This document shows, piece by piece, positions 1-8,927 of a stretch of DNA of 63,438 nt. Each line of letters begins with the position of its first letter. The stretch's first letter is position 1. The notes below the pieces were generated by a model. It was given only the letters and a program-made list of their open reading frames with translations, was not told the origin of the DNA and made no database searches. A program made the position numbers and the translations under genes. This DNA is from a bacterium. GTDB taxonomy: Bacteria > Vulcanimicrobiota > Xenobia > Xenobiales > JADMJV01. The DNA lies in assembly GCA_030149525.1 (NCBI GenBank), contig JASBRJ010000245.1, positions 1-63,438 on the forward strand, written 5' to 3'.

Positions 1-335
1 TGAAAAAGTTCGGGCTGCTTCTCAAGCTCTTGAGCCAGGCGATCTAAAAACGCCTCGCGCTGAGCTTTGCTCCCCTGATCGACCATAACCACAATATCGC
101 CCGGCAGAGGGAAGATCTCCCTCGCCTCGTCGACCCGCTGGACCAGGGGATCGTCCGGCTCAAACAGATAGGTCCAGTCCATCCGGAGTTCGAGTCGAGC
201 CGCCGCATATGCGCTGCAACCCACGGCAAGACCTATGGACAGAACAAGAAAAAGAATCGGTCTGCGATAAGCCGCTCGCGCGATGACCGACAAAACCGTG
301 GCCAGGATACTCTTTTTTTCTTCATCTGTGCTCAA
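1..335 (-). CDS. RND/MMPL-family exporter, N-terminal part (cut by window start)
   Basis: An open frame runs from a TTG at 335 off the left edge, giving about 111 residues. No ATG or GTG lies between the upstream in-frame stop and this TTG, and no good ribosome site is visible. The start MSTDEEKKSILATVLSVI is followed by a basic stretch and one hydrophobic helix (about residues 23-43). Then comes a periplasmic-type segment, RMDWTYLFEPDDPLVQRV, and a strand IVVMVD. This is the usual N-terminus of RND/MMPL-type lipid or hopanoid exporters (HpnN-like): first transmembrane helix, then the start of the first porter domain. Family assignment rests on the N-terminus only, so the substrate is unknown. 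Confidence 0.6.
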   Translation of the reverse strand, partial: MSTDEEKKSILATVLSVIARAAYRRPILFLVLSIGLAVGCSAYAAARLELRMDWTYLFEPDDPLVQRVDEAREIFPLPGDIVVMVDQGSKAQREAFLDRLAQELEKQPELF

Positions 336-518
336 GTGTTGCCAATTGTGAGTTCATCGGGTTTGTCCTCCGGCTCACTGGTGTACCAACAGAAAAGAGC
401 TGCTGAAGTTGCGGATTCGGGCGCTTGTTCGTCCGGAATAGGATGCCGGGAACATCAATTCAAGAGAAGAAGCCGTTGGTGAATGGATGAGAGCCAAACA
501 CGGCCGGAGTCAAGACTT

Positions 519-665
519 CTAGCCGGCCTTCATGGACACCGTGCGAACAACGGGTCGTCCAGCCTCCAAATGAGACCCCTGATCAGGCTGAGGCGCTGAG
601 GTGAATAACAAGGTCGCTAACCCCGAGACAACAACTGCGGTCAAAAAGACTTCCCTATAATTCAT
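519..665 (-). CDS. Small membrane or exported peptide, 48 aa
   Basis: A 48-residue frame starts at ATG 665, with AGGAGG eight bases upstream. A second in-frame ATG at 671 lies too close to that site. The start MNYREVFLTAVVVSGLATLL forms one hydrophobic helix ending in an Ala/Ser-rich turn, like a signal peptide or single membrane anchor. The remaining ~25 residues are polar. I do not recognise the family. The strong ribosome site and clean hydrophobic segment argue for a real gene. It lies between the RND exporter and the acyl-CoA dehydrogenase operon. Confidence 0.55.
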   Translation of the reverse strand: MNYREVFLTAVVVSGLATLLFTSAPQPDQGSHLEAGRPVVRTVSMKAG

Positions 666-671
666 TTTCAT

Positions 672-993
672 AACCTCCTGGTCGTGAACGGTCGGTTCTT
701 ATTTCATGAAAACGACAAAAATTGAACAAGTTTCTCCTTTAGAATGAAACTTTTACAACAATCTGATGAGATATGAGAGACGAGCGGTTTCCCCCGGGGA
801 TTCGACCCGGGCGGGGGGTCGGAATCCACAAAAACAGGGAGCAGATGATCCCCGCCTCGAAGCAAGCCGTAATAACACATGAGCACTTCCGAGATAGGCA
901 AACGTCTCCGTCAGGCGTTCCAAATCGACGAACTCCGGGGAGAATTGAGCCACACGCAGCCCTCAACTCCACCCAACTCCCCTCTCCAGCCCC
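672..993. other. Intergenic stretch, no convincing gene
   Basis: About 320 bases between the small peptide gene and the terminator of the acyl-CoA dehydrogenase operon. Several short frames exist on both strands, but none has a good ribosome site together with recognisable protein character. On the minus strand AAAGGAG lies four bases before a TTG at 729. That would open a 24-codon leader ending inside the start of the small peptide gene. This is the only hint of coding. Confidence 0.4.
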
Positions 994-1024
994 AAATAAA
1001 GAAGCCACCCCAACGGAGCGGCTC
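994..1024 (-). terminator. Probable rho-independent terminator of the scoAB/acyl-CoA dehydrogenase operon
   Basis: Read on the minus strand, AGCC-G-CTCC-GTT-GGGG-T-GGCT forms a hairpin followed by TCTTTATTT. It lies about 45 bases past the acyl-CoA dehydrogenase stop codon. Two copies of the palindrome GGCTTAAGCC sit between (1034-1043 and 1064-1073, the latter over the stop codon). Confidence 0.5.
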
Positions 1025-1066
1025 CTTTAAACGGGCTTAAGCCTGTGACCAGACTGACTCTAAGGC

Positions 1067-2236
1067 TTAAGCCAGCAAGTGCTTAGCGATAACCAGCTTC
1101 TGAACTTCCGAGGTGCCTTCGTAGATCTGGGTGATCTTGGCGTCTCGCAGCAGTCTTTCGACCGGATATTCCTTGGAGTAGCCGTAGCCGCCGTGGATTT
1201 GGATGGCATCCAGGGCGTTCTGGACGGCTACCTGAGATGCGTACAGTTTCGCCATGGAGGCTTCCTTGCCGAATTTGCGTCCCCGGTCTCTCATCACGGC
1301 GGCGCGTTGCATCATCAGGCGAGCGGACTCGACGCCGACGGCCATGTTGACGAGCATTTCCTGAACCAGTTGGAACCGGCTGATGGGGCGCTTGAACTGC
1401 TCCCTTTGATTGGAGTAGTTGAGGGCCTCATCCAGGGCGCGCTGGGCGATTCCCACGGCCTGAGCAGCGATACCGATACGACCGCAGTCGAGAGTGGCCA
1501 TGGCCACTTTGAAGCCTTCGCCTTCTTCGCCCACAAGGTTTTCTTTGGGAACTTTAACACCGTCGAAAGTGAGAGGACAGGTACCGGAGGCGCGAACACC
1601 CATAGTTTCCTCGTGCTTACCGATGGTGAAGCCTTCCCAGCCTTTCTCCACCACGAAGCAGCACACGCCCTTGTGGCCGAGACTCGCGTCCTTGGTGGCG
1701 TAAACGATGTAGATCTCGGCGGCAGTCGAGTTGGTGATCCAGTTCTTCTGACCGTCCAGCACCCAGTGATCGCCTTCCAGGCGGCAGGTGGTTTTCAGGG
1801 AAGCGGCGTCCGAACCGGCGTTCGGTTCGGTGAGAGCGTAGGCTCCGATCTTTTCACCGCTTGCCAATTGAGGCAGATACTTTTTCTTCAGCTCTTCGGT
1901 GCCGAATTTCAAAAGAGGGAAAGTGGCAAGGCTGTTTTGAACAGCGGCCACGACACCGGTAGAAGCGCAGGCACGGGATAGCTCCTCGATGACTGTGACG
2001 TAAGCTAGAGTGTCCATTCCGGCTCCGCCATACTCTTCCGGAACGGTCACACCCATGAGACCGAGCTCGGCCAGTTTCTTGCAGTTCTCCCACGGAAATT
2101 CTCGGGTTTCGTCGTAGTGAGCGGCTCGCGGAGCAATCTCCTCGTCGGCCAACTTTTTTACCATGTCTTTGACCATCTGGTGATCTTCGGAAAGATCGAA
2201 AGACATCATTGCAGGTACATCCATTGTAGCAGTCAT
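1067..2236 (-). CDS. Acyl-CoA dehydrogenase (short/medium-chain, butyryl-CoA dehydrogenase type)
   Basis: 389 residues, the normal length for a tetrameric FAD acyl-CoA dehydrogenase. These enzymes oxidise acyl-CoA to trans-2-enoyl-CoA and pass electrons to ETF in the cytoplasm. Visible marks are the FAD/substrate segment YALTEPNAGSDA, the middle domain with WITNS, the C-terminal QIHGGYGYSKEYPVERLLRD, and the catalytic glutamate in IYEGTSE at about residue 373. That position is typical of short- and medium-chain members. ATG 2236 follows AAGGAG closely, and the upstream dehydrogenase gene stops 15 bases earlier. It is the last gene of the operon scoA-scoB-acd-acd. Exact substrate chain length cannot be read from sequence. 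Confidence 0.93.
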   Translation of the reverse strand: MTATMDVPAMMSFDLSEDHQMVKDMVKKLADEEIAPRAAHYDETREFPWENCKKLAELGLMGVTVPEEYGGAGMDTLAYVTVIEELSRACASTGVVAAVQNSLATFPLLKFGTEELKKKYLPQLASGEKIGAYALTEPNAGSDAASLKTTCRLEGDHWVLDGQKNWITNSTAAEIYIVYATKDASLGHKGVCCFVVEKGWEGFTIGKHEETMGVRASGTCPLTFDGVKVPKENLVGEEGEGFKVAMATLDCGRIGIAAQAVGIAQRALDEALNYSNQREQFKRPISRFQLVQEMLVNMAVGVESARLMMQRAAVMRDRGRKFGKEASMAKLYASQVAVQNALDAIQIHGGYGYSKEYPVERLLRDAKITQIYEGTSEVQKLVIAKHLLA

Positions 2237-2251
2237 TCCTTATTTAACTCC

Positions 2252-3448
2252 TTATTCGGCAATTTTCTTTAAGATTTCTCGGGCGATAACCACGCGATGA
2301 ATTTCGTTGGTTCCCTCCCCGATAGTGGTCAGTTTTGTGTCGCGGAAAGCACGGCTCACCTTACAGTTCATGGTGAGTCCGTTTTCAGCCAGATACTCCA
2401 CCGCCTTGTCGGTAGCCCGCATGGCGATCTCAGAGGCGAAGAACTTGGCGAAGGCACCATCTAACGTCCATCGCTTGAGATTTTGCTTCTGAATAGCTGC
2501 GTTGTAAATCATGTGGCGAGCTGCGGCCACGTCGGTGGCGATTTCGGCGATGGGAGCCATACGGTATTCGTTCTCCCACAAATCGTCTTTAAGTTCGGTG
2601 TCTTTCAGCGTTCTTAACACTTCGTCCAGAGCGCACTGAGCAAGCCCCAGCGCCATGGCGCCGATGGTGATCCGACCTCCGTCGAGGGTTTGCATGAAGT
2701 ATTTGAAACCCATGCCTTCCTCACCCAAGAGGTTCTCGGCGGGAACACGACAGTTGTCAAAGATAAGGGTTCCGGTAGCCGAAGCCCGGAGTCCCATCTT
2801 GTCTTCCTTTTTACCGAAACTGAATCCGGGGAAGTCCCGCTCGACGATGAAGGCCGAAATGCCACGGTGTCCGGCTTCCGGGTTGGTGACGGCACTCACC
2901 ACATAGCTGTAGGCCTCCGTGGCATTGGTACACCACGCTTTAGAACCGTTCAGAACCCAATGCGTTCCATCGAAGACGGCGGTGGTTTTGGTGGCGCCGG
3001 AGTCGGAACCGGCGGAAGGTTCGGTCAGCCCGTAGCCGCCCAGGCGCTCGCCTTTGGCCAGAGGAGTGAGGTATTTTTTCTTCTGCTCTTCGTTGCCGAA
3101 GGCAAAGATGGGGTTACTTCCCAGACCGATGTGAGCGGCCAGGATGATTCCAAGGGACCCCCATGTGCGAGAACACTCTTCTATCAGAATGGCAAGTGAT
3201 AGGGAGTCCTCTCCTCGTCCACCGAACTCTTCCGGAAACGGCAGGCCTAAATATCCCTTGGGAGCCATCTTCTCCAGAAGCAACTCCCTGGGAAAACGCT
3301 CTGTAGCTTCATACTCCGCGGCGATCTCTTCCACGTGAGCGTCTAAAAAAGCTTTCAGCCCTGCACGAAATTCCCGATGTTTGTCGGTGAGCAGATGACT
3401 GTCGGATACGAACGACGTCATCGGTTGCAGCGTCTGCACACTACTCAT
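2252..3448 (-). CDS. Acyl-CoA dehydrogenase, second paralog
   Basis: 398 residues from ATG 3448, chosen because AAAGGAG lies five bases upstream; an in-frame extension to 3490 lacks such a site. It shows the family segments YGLTEPSAGSDSG, FGKKEDKMGLRAS and the glutamate in IGEGTNE at about residue 378. It is divergent from the downstream paralog: the substrate-binding C-terminal helix reads LAENGLTMNCKVSRAFRD instead of the usual HGGxGY motif. Substrate specificity probably differs from its neighbour. Third gene of the operon, 121 bases after scoB. That gap contains two GAGAGTTCTC copies and might hold an internal promoter. Confidence 0.9.
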   Translation of the reverse strand: MSSVQTLQPMTSFVSDSHLLTDKHREFRAGLKAFLDAHVEEIAAEYEATERFPRELLLEKMAPKGYLGLPFPEEFGGRGEDSLSLAILIEECSRTWGSLGIILAAHIGLGSNPIFAFGNEEQKKKYLTPLAKGERLGGYGLTEPSAGSDSGATKTTAVFDGTHWVLNGSKAWCTNATEAYSYVVSAVTNPEAGHRGISAFIVERDFPGFSFGKKEDKMGLRASATGTLIFDNCRVPAENLLGEEGMGFKYFMQTLDGGRITIGAMALGLAQCALDEVLRTLKDTELKDDLWENEYRMAPIAEIATDVAAARHMIYNAAIQKQNLKRWTLDGAFAKFFASEIAMRATDKAVEYLAENGLTMNCKVSRAFRDTKLTTIGEGTNEIHRVVIAREILKKIAE

Positions 3449-3569
3449 ATTTTCTCCTTTACGTTGTTGGAGAGTTCTCGCACGCCCCACTACGAGAGTT
3501 CTCCCTTCGCTCGCCCGGAAAGTCTCGTGACTTCCTTTCCCGAGAGCGTTATGGGTGTTTTGTCAACAG

Positions 3570-4217
3570 TTAGCCGGCAACAGCAACTTTGAGCCGAGCC
3601 CCGGTGGCCGCCACCACTTCGTCGGTGGTGTAACCTTCCATGACTTCTTTGAGTACCAGTCCGTCGGGGGTCACCTCGATGACCGCCATGTCCGTGACGA
3701 TCAGATCCACAACACTTTTGCCCGTAAGGGGCAAGGTACAGTTCTCAACGATCTTGTGCCCCCCGTCACGTGCGGTGTGTTGCATAGCGATAATCACACG
3801 CTTGGAACCTGCAACCAGGTCCATGGCCCCGCCCATCCCTTTCACCTTGGCTCCTGGAATCATCCAGTTGGCAAGATTGCCGTGAGAGTCAACTTCCATG
3901 GCACCGATCACGGTGAGGTCGAGGTGACCACCGCGAATCATGGCGAAAGAGTCGGCCGAGTGAAAGAACGAACTACCGGCAATCTCCGAAACCGTCTCTT
4001 TCCCGGCGTTGATCAGATCGGCATCTTCTTCCCCCTCGTAGGGAAACGGGCCGATACCCAGCATGCCGTTCTCGGAGTGGAGAATGACCGTCATACCCTC
4101 AGGGATGTAGTTTGCTACAAGCGTGGGGATACCGATACCGAGGTTGACGTAAAAGCCGTCCTCAAGCTCCTGTGCTACTCTTTGGGCGATTCGTTCTTTT
4201 TTCGATACGCTTTTCAT
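3570..4217 (-). CDS. scoB: 3-oxoacid CoA-transferase, subunit B
   Basis: 215 residues. This is the beta subunit of a succinyl-CoA:3-ketoacid (acetoacetate-type) CoA transferase, which moves CoA between acids through a glutamyl-CoA thioester. The catalytic glutamate lies in HSENGMLG near residue 49. [15 protein letters not shown] and MGGAMDL are further family motifs. The start ATG 4217 has GGGAGAG upstream and lies inside the end of scoA, a 56-base overlap. Together with the two acyl-CoA dehydrogenases the pair suggests ketone-body or short-chain fatty-acid breakdown. atoA-type specificity cannot be excluded. Confidence 0.93.
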   Translation of the reverse strand: MKSVSKKERIAQRVAQELEDGFYVNLGIGIPTLVANYIPEGMTVILHSENGMLGIGPFPYEGEEDADLINAGKETVSEIAGSSFFHSADSFAMIRGGHLDLTVIGAMEVDSHGNLANWMIPGAKVKGMGGAMDLVAGSKRVIIAMQHTARDGGHKIVENCTLPLTGKSVVDLIVTDMAVIEVTPDGLVLKEVMEGYTTDEVVAATGARLKVAVAG

Positions 4218-4869
4218 AATTCTCTCCCTGAATCACGGCATCTACGAAGATACCGGGGGTCATAATCTCATCAGCATCCAGTTGACCGGCCTCAACCACA
4301 ACCTCGGCTTCGGCAATCACGAAATCGGCGGCCGTCGCCATGATGGGGTTAAAATTCCGAGCCGTCTTGCGATAGGTCAAGTTTCCGTGAGTGTCGGCTT
4401 TGTAAGCTTTAATGAAAGCGACATCGGCACGCAGGCCCCGTTCCAAGACATACTCTCGCCCGTCGAACTCGCGAACTTCTTTGCCTTCGGCGATGACTGT
4501 GCCCACGCCGGTAGGGGTGAAAAAGCCGGCGATCCCGGCTCCGCCTGCGCGAATCCGTTCGGCCAGAGTCCCCTGGGGATTCAGCTCTACATCCAGGGTC
4601 TTCTCGATCATTCGAGTTTCCAGGGCCTTATTCTCGCCTATGTAGCTGGAGATCATCTTCTTGACCTGACCGTTGGCGATCAACAGGCCGATCCCGGCGT
4701 CGTCAACGCCGCCGTTGTTACTGATAATAGTGAGGTCTTTGCAACCTTTTTTTAAGAGAGCCTTTATCAAATTCTCAGGGATGCCGCACAGACCGAATCC
4801 ACCCATCATCAAGGTCATTCCGTCGGTAACACGATCCACAGACTTGACGGCTGTTGTACGTTTATCCAT
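4162..4869 (-). CDS. scoA: 3-oxoacid CoA-transferase, subunit A
   Basis: 235 residues. Alpha subunit of the CoA transferase, with the typical opening [20 protein letters not shown], the glycine-rich ISNNGG segment and the CoA-binding region [16 protein letters not shown] 4869 has GGAG about seven bases upstream. It is the first gene of a four-gene minus-strand operon. The C-terminal YEKRIEKRT and a few extra residues are encoded by the same DNA that starts scoB, so the two genes are translationally coupled. An inverted repeat (TTCATGG/CCATGAA) 46 bases upstream of the start is a candidate operator. Confidence 0.94.
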   Translation of the reverse strand: MDKRTTAVKSVDRVTDGMTLMMGGFGLCGIPENLIKALLKKGCKDLTIISNNGGVDDAGIGLLIANGQVKKMISSYIGENKALETRMIEKTLDVELNPQGTLAERIRAGGAGIAGFFTPTGVGTVIAEGKEVREFDGREYVLERGLRADVAFIKAYKADTHGNLTYRKTARNFNPIMATAADFVIAEAEVVVEAGQLDADEIMTPGIFVDAVIQGENYEKRIEKRTNRPKSSTGA

Positions 4870-4914
4870 TTGGGGTCTCCGTGAAGCTCGGGCGCGTGAG
4901 TAAATCCACCCGGC

Positions 4915-4935
4915 TTCATGGTCTTACCCCATGAA
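4915..4935. promoter_or_regulatory. Inverted repeat TTCATGG-N7-CCATGAA upstream of scoA
   Basis: A perfect 7+7 inverted repeat between the end of the 151-residue hypothetical gene and the scoA start. No T-run follows on either strand, so it fits a protein-binding site better than a terminator. Function is inferred from position only. Confidence 0.35.
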
Positions 4936-4943
4936 TTGGGATC

Positions 4944-5399
4944 TTATTCGTGGGGAGGCAAAGAAATATAACTGTCGCGGCCGTTAGAACGATCCGTGTG
5001 AATAGCACCGTCGAAAATCACCGCGCCGGAATGACTCGTGGTGGCAAAGACGAGGTCGAGACCCCGACGCTTCTGGGTGCCGTAGGCTACAAATTTCCCC
5101 AAAGGCTCCGGAGCCTCAAGATAGAACTCCTGCGTCTGATACTGGTAGGACTTGCGGCCAAACTCCAGCTTCACATTACCAAGATTGGGATCATAAGAAT
5201 CCACCACCCCAAGATTACGATTGCGATCCTGGGGCGAATTATCGGCAGCCATGATGCTTACCACGGAGGTTTCGATGTCTTTTCGGATCTTGTCGGACGC
5301 CTGCTCGCCTACATGAGCCTTTCTGTAGTGCTTGTAGCGTCCCGTCTCGAAAAAATGATTGGCCGGCCCTTGCAATTGAGTGGGCAGTTTTCGAATCAA
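4944..5399 (-). CDS. Hypothetical protein, 151 aa
   Basis: A polar soluble protein of 151 residues, not recognised. The start is TTG 5399 with GGAG eight bases upstream; no ATG fits. The sequence is basic at the N-terminus (GRYKHYRKAH), has no signal peptide or membrane helix, and ends in a likely beta-rich half (VKLEFGRKSYQYQTQEFYLE, then AVIFDGAIHTDRSNGRD). It lies between the PEGA kinase gene and the scoA operon, all on the minus strand, with spacings of about 75 bases on both sides. Confidence 0.6.
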   Translation of the reverse strand: MIRKLPTQLQGPANHFFETGRYKHYRKAHVGEQASDKIRKDIETSVVSIMAADNSPQDRNRNLGVVDSYDPNLGNVKLEFGRKSYQYQTQEFYLEAPEPLGKFVAYGTQKRRGLDLVFATTSHSGAVIFDGAIHTDRSNGRDSYISLPPHE

Positions 5400-5473
5400 A
5401 GCAGATACTCCAGTTCGTCCCGACTTGGAGCAATCTAGAATCGGACCGTTAAGGAATCGTTAATTACGGCCCG

Positions 5474-7576
5474 TTAAAACCGAAATTTGGGTTTGGGAAT
5501 GTGAACCTTAACACCGCCCTTGGAAAAGTCGATACTCGGTCCGCGCCGACGGCCGCGCCCCTTGGAACTCGAAGAGCTCGACCTGCCGCCGGAGGAGTAG
5601 CTCCCGCCGGAACTATAGCCCGAACTGTATCCCGAGGAACGGTAAACAGGCGGGGGCGGCGGAATCTTGGTGAGAGCGAACTCGAGATTTCTGGTCTTCC
5701 CTCCGAACACTTCCACTTCTTTTTCCAGCGGCTTATAGCCCTCTTTGACAAACTTGACTTTAAATTTCTTAATGGGAAGTCCAGTGAGTTCTACGGGCGT
5801 TTTCCCTCGGGCCTGGCCGTTGACGTAAATTTTGGCGCCCACCGGCTTCGAGGTGAGCTTCAGGTCGCCGGAAGCGGGCTTGAGGGCCGCGGTCATCTTG
5901 AAGTTTTGACCGGCAACGAGTTGAATGGTCTCTTCCTTGGGAAAGTGCCCTTGGAGGAAAACTTTGACCTGATAATCACCCGCTTCAAGACGACCCTTGA
6001 AAGGAGATTGATAACGCTCTTCATTGATCATGATTGTGGCTCCCGCCGGGTCGCTCACGATTTCCACAGCGGCGGGTCTGTTGAGAAATCGATAGCCGCC
6101 AACAGCCAGACCGATAACCAGAAGAACGGCCATTGCGAGCAACCATTTGGGAAGCTTCACGGGCCGGGCCGGCTCCATAACTCTGGTGGGGGGAGCCTCG
6201 CCTGCTTCAGACTGCCGGTTCGAATTCACCGACTGAGAACTATCGGCCCGTTTGGCCAGTCCGCTGGCAATCTTTCGAAACTGGGCAGCGCGCTCAGCCT
6301 CAAGTCCCGGATATCCGGTGGCCGAGCCTCGGTCGTGAAGGCTTGCCAGACTCTCCAACAGCTCAAGCTGGGCCATTTGACTGTTGGAAGGGATCAACCC
6401 CCGGGCTTCCTGCAGCGAGGCCAGCGCCAGCTCCCAATCGTCTCTTTGTGTTGCCGCCTGACCCAACGCCACAAGAGCCTGACCCAACAATTGGAGGTCG
6501 TCTTTCTCCCGGCATACAGCCACCACATCTTGCGCTTTTTCCAGGGCATCGGGATTCTTCGTGACGACCGCCAGCTTGGCTTGCTCTACCCGCGCTGCCA
6601 GAATCACATCTTCTTCCGCGTCGCCGGGCAGATTGCTCAGGACATGTTGGGCACTGTCGTAATCTCCGGCTAGAAAATGAAGGCGTGCACGGGCCAGAAG
6701 CGCCTGAGGACTGGAAGCCACCAACTTATCTTGAGCCGGCGTCAGACCCTCGGAGATAGCCTTCAGCGTTGAGGCCACTTCGGCTCCGGTGGAAGGCCGA
6801 TTCTCCGGCTTTTTCTCCATCAAAGAGAGGATGAGCTTGTCTAGAGATGCAGGCAATCCGGGCAGCACCTCGCTCGGGGTGGGAGGAATCTCATCCATGT
6901 GAGCTCTGAGTAAGGCCAGTGGTGTTGTTGCCTGAAACGGCCTGCTCGAGGTTACCCCCTCGAACAAACAAACACCAAAAGCGTAGAGATCGGCACTGGG
7001 TCCTACGGCGTGGGAGCGAAGCTGCTCCGGAGCTAGGTACGCAGCCGTCCCCAACACAGTCCCGTCTTGAGTCAATTGAGTTCGACTCTCTTGCTGACGA
7101 GCCAGTCCCAAGTCGGAGATCTTGGGGATGCCGTCTTCCGTCATCAAAACGTTGGCAGGCTTAAGATCTCGATGCACCAGTCCGGCTTCGTGGATGTGAT
7201 GAAGTCCTTCCGCCACCTGAGAAAACACTTGGAGAACGGTCCTTAGAGAGTCGCACTTTCTCAAGAAAAAACCGAGAGTGCCGCCCCCTACGTACTCCAT
7301 TTCAATGAACTCCTGGCCCTCACTCTCACCCAAAGAGTAGAAGTCCACCACATTGGGATGAAAAACCGCAGCCAGGTCCACCGCCTCCCGTTGGAAGCGT
7401 TTGCGCATCTGTTCGTCGTCGGTGGGGGGGAGAAATTTTAAGGCCACATCACGTCGACCTACTTTATCGAAGGCGTGAAAGACCACGGCCATGCCACCAC
7501 GACCGAGCTCTCCCTTGACCTCGAAACGAGGGGGAACCGTGACTCTAGGAAGCATTGTGGTCGGCTCGTTGTTCAC
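5474..7576 (-). CDS. Membrane Ser/Thr protein kinase with TPR-like linker and two PEGA domains
   Basis: 700 residues. The N-terminal ~270 residues form a Hanks-type kinase: glycine loop GELGRGGMAVV, lysine in DVALKFL, catalytic loop HRDLKPANVLM, DLGLA and APEQ are all intact, so it should be active. Residues ~290-440 are alpha-helical and TPR-like (ALLARARLHFLAGDYDSA, LQLLGQALVALGQAA). One membrane helix, WLLAMAVLLVIGLAVGGYRF, follows at about 485-505. Two PEGA repeats come next (VEIVSDPAGATIMINEERY; LKLTSKPVGAKIYVNGQ), presumably outside the membrane. The tail is Ser/Gly/Tyr-rich then Arg-rich. It is divergent from the zinc-ribbon gene, and an FHA protein, a possible phosphothreonine reader, lies just beyond. 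Confidence 0.9.
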   Translation of the reverse strand: MNNEPTTMLPRVTVPPRFEVKGELGRGGMAVVFHAFDKVGRRDVALKFLPPTDDEQMRKRFQREAVDLAAVFHPNVVDFYSLGESEGQEFIEMEYVGGGTLGFFLRKCDSLRTVLQVFSQVAEGLHHIHEAGLVHRDLKPANVLMTEDGIPKISDLGLARQQESRTQLTQDGTVLGTAAYLAPEQLRSHAVGPSADLYAFGVCLFEGVTSSRPFQATTPLALLRAHMDEIPPTPSEVLPGLPASLDKLILSLMEKKPENRPSTGAEVASTLKAISEGLTPAQDKLVASSPQALLARARLHFLAGDYDSAQHVLSNLPGDAEEDVILAARVEQAKLAVVTKNPDALEKAQDVVAVCREKDDLQLLGQALVALGQAATQRDDWELALASLQEARGLIPSNSQMAQLELLESLASLHDRGSATGYPGLEAERAAQFRKIASGLAKRADSSQSVNSNRQSEAGEAPPTRVMEPARPVKLPKWLLAMAVLLVIGLAVGGYRFLNRPAAVEIVSDPAGATIMINEERYQSPFKGRLEAGDYQVKVFLQGHFPKEETIQLVAGQNFKMTAALKPASGDLKLTSKPVGAKIYVNGQARGKTPVELTGLPIKKFKVKFVKEGYKPLEKEVEVFGGKTRNLEFALTKIPPPPPVYRSSGYSSGYSSGGSYSSGGRSSSSSSKGRGRRRGPSIDFSKGGVKVHIPKPKFRF

Positions 7577-7654
7577 CTCGCCACATTCGACTTCTCAAGC
7601 CACATCCCCTCGACCCCGGCAGGTTGCCTCCCTCTAAGAAAGAACAGTTCCTCT

Positions 7655-8005
7655 ATGGAGCCCTGCCCGAATTGCGGACAACAAATGTTACAGATGGCCA
7701 AGACGTGTCGTCATTGTGGTACCGAGCTTGATGATGAGACTTTCTTTCTCAACGAGGGAGAGATGGTTGCTGAAATCATGGCGTTGCAAAAGGAGGCCCA
7801 GGAGAAGGAAGCTCTTGAGGCCTCACTTCGAAAGAAAATGAAAATTCACTTCGGACTTTCGGCGCTGCTCTTCGTCCTGTCCGTCGTTCTCCTGTTCGCC
7901 GGCAGTCAACCGGCCATCCAAGCTGTGGGAGCGCTGGCTTGTGCCGGCGGTGTGGTCACAACATTCCTCGGGTTCGGAATTCGAAAAAAGCTCACTGACT
8001 TATAG
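7655..8005 (+). CDS. Zinc-ribbon membrane protein, 116 aa
   Basis: ATG 7655 gives MEPCPNCGQQML and CRHCGTEL, two CxxC pairs of a zinc ribbon in the first 25 residues. A charged, probably helical linker (EIMALQKEAQEKEALEASLRKKMK) follows, then two membrane helices (FGLSALLFVLSVVLLFAG and QAVGALACAGGVVTTFLGFG). Longer in-frame starts from 7475 would overlap the kinase gene and are less likely. It is divergent from the kinase with 78 bases between starts, and its end overlaps the FHA gene by six bases, tail to tail. Zinc-ribbon plus membrane architecture is common in small regulatory proteins; no specific function is claimed. Confidence 0.72.
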   Translation: MEPCPNCGQQMLQMAKTCRHCGTELDDETFFLNEGEMVAEIMALQKEAQEKEALEASLRKKMKIHFGLSALLFVLSVVLLFAGSQPAIQAVGALACAGGVVTTFLGFGIRKKLTDL

Positions 8006-8860
8006 CGTCAGCGGCTTGATAGAGCTTTTCTCCGCCGACGGCTCGACTCCCAGCATCAGGACTGTATTCCCTAGCCTTATCCTATCGTTCTTTCGAACCA
8101 GCCCCCCTGAATCCGACAAGATAGCTTGCCAGGCGAAGCCATCGGCGTCTCGCATCACCTGAACCGGGTGAGACCTAGGATTTTTCCAGACGGAAAAAGC
8201 TTGTCGCAGCTCGTCCCACCGCAGTATCAAATGGTTAGGAAGAACAGAGGGGTCAGTGAGTTCTACCGACTGGTCGAACTTCACAACATCTTTTTTCTCC
8301 CCGCCCAACAAAGCTTCCGCAGTCAGATTTTCTCGCCCCACGGTGAGATAGAAACCGGTGAGGGCCACCTGGCGGCCCTGGTCGGGGCCTTCGAGCACCG
8401 ACATGAGGGGGTTGCCTCCTTGGCGTAAGGACACGGCCGCAGCCGCCTGGGCGGTGGGAAGGCGCTCGGTGAGTTCACCGCTTGCCGCCAGGGGAGATTG
8501 ATTTTCGGGAACCACCGAATCGTCGACCTCTTCTGCCGCTTCGTAAACTAGCAGGGAGCCGCCCAATTTGACAATCTGCCCCTCCCTCAGCAAAGCTTCC
8601 CCCTCCAACGGCTCATCATCGACCCAGGTAAAGTTCGTTTTGGAGAGGTGGCGAAGGCGAAAGGTTCCGGCAGACTCGTCCCAGGAAAGCTCGGCATGTT
8701 GTCGGGAGACGGCCTTGTCGAAAAGAAGAACCCAGCCGTCGGCTCGACTCCCTTCGGCTCGAGCGCGACCCAGCGTCATACGGGGAAAGTCCAGGGAGAT
8801 TCTCATATCAAGCTCGTTGCCCTGAGCCACCCTCAACTGAAATCCTGATTTCCAACTCAT
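8000..8860 (-). CDS. FHA-domain protein (two FHA-like modules)
   Basis: 286 residues. The first module (~8-108) has the FHA core: TLGRA, AVSRQHAELS and HLSKTNFTWVDDEPL, i.e. the Arg, Ser-Arg-x-His and Asn positions that bind phosphothreonine. A low-complexity linker leads to a second module (~150-275) with YLTVGRE and LPNHLIL, where SRxH is replaced and the module looks degenerate. Cytoplasmic, with no membrane segment. The neighbouring Ser/Thr kinase at 5474-7576 is an obvious candidate partner. Start ATG 8860 lacks a clear ribosome site; the next gene diverges from nearly the same point. Confidence 0.85.
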   Translation of the reverse strand: MSWKSGFQLRVAQGNELDMRISLDFPRMTLGRARAEGSRADGWVLLFDKAVSRQHAELSWDESAGTFRLRHLSKTNFTWVDDEPLEGEALLREGQIVKLGGSLLVYEAAEEVDDSVVPENQSPLAASGELTERLPTAQAAAAVSLRQGGNPLMSVLEGPDQGRQVALTGFYLTVGRENLTAEALLGGEKKDVVKFDQSVELTDPSVLPNHLILRWDELRQAFSVWKNPRSHPVQVMRDADGFAWQAILSDSGGLVRKNDRIRLGNTVLMLGVEPSAEKSSIKPLTL

Positions 8861-8927
8861 GGAGGGGCCTACAATCTCGGTTCGTGAGATCCCTTCAGGG
8901 GGGCCTTCAACGGCTGATAAAGAAGAT

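Noticed and set aside
3555-4265. 236-codon plus-strand frame opposite scoB
   Set aside because: The minus strand encodes a clear CoA transferase subunit; the plus frame has no family character.
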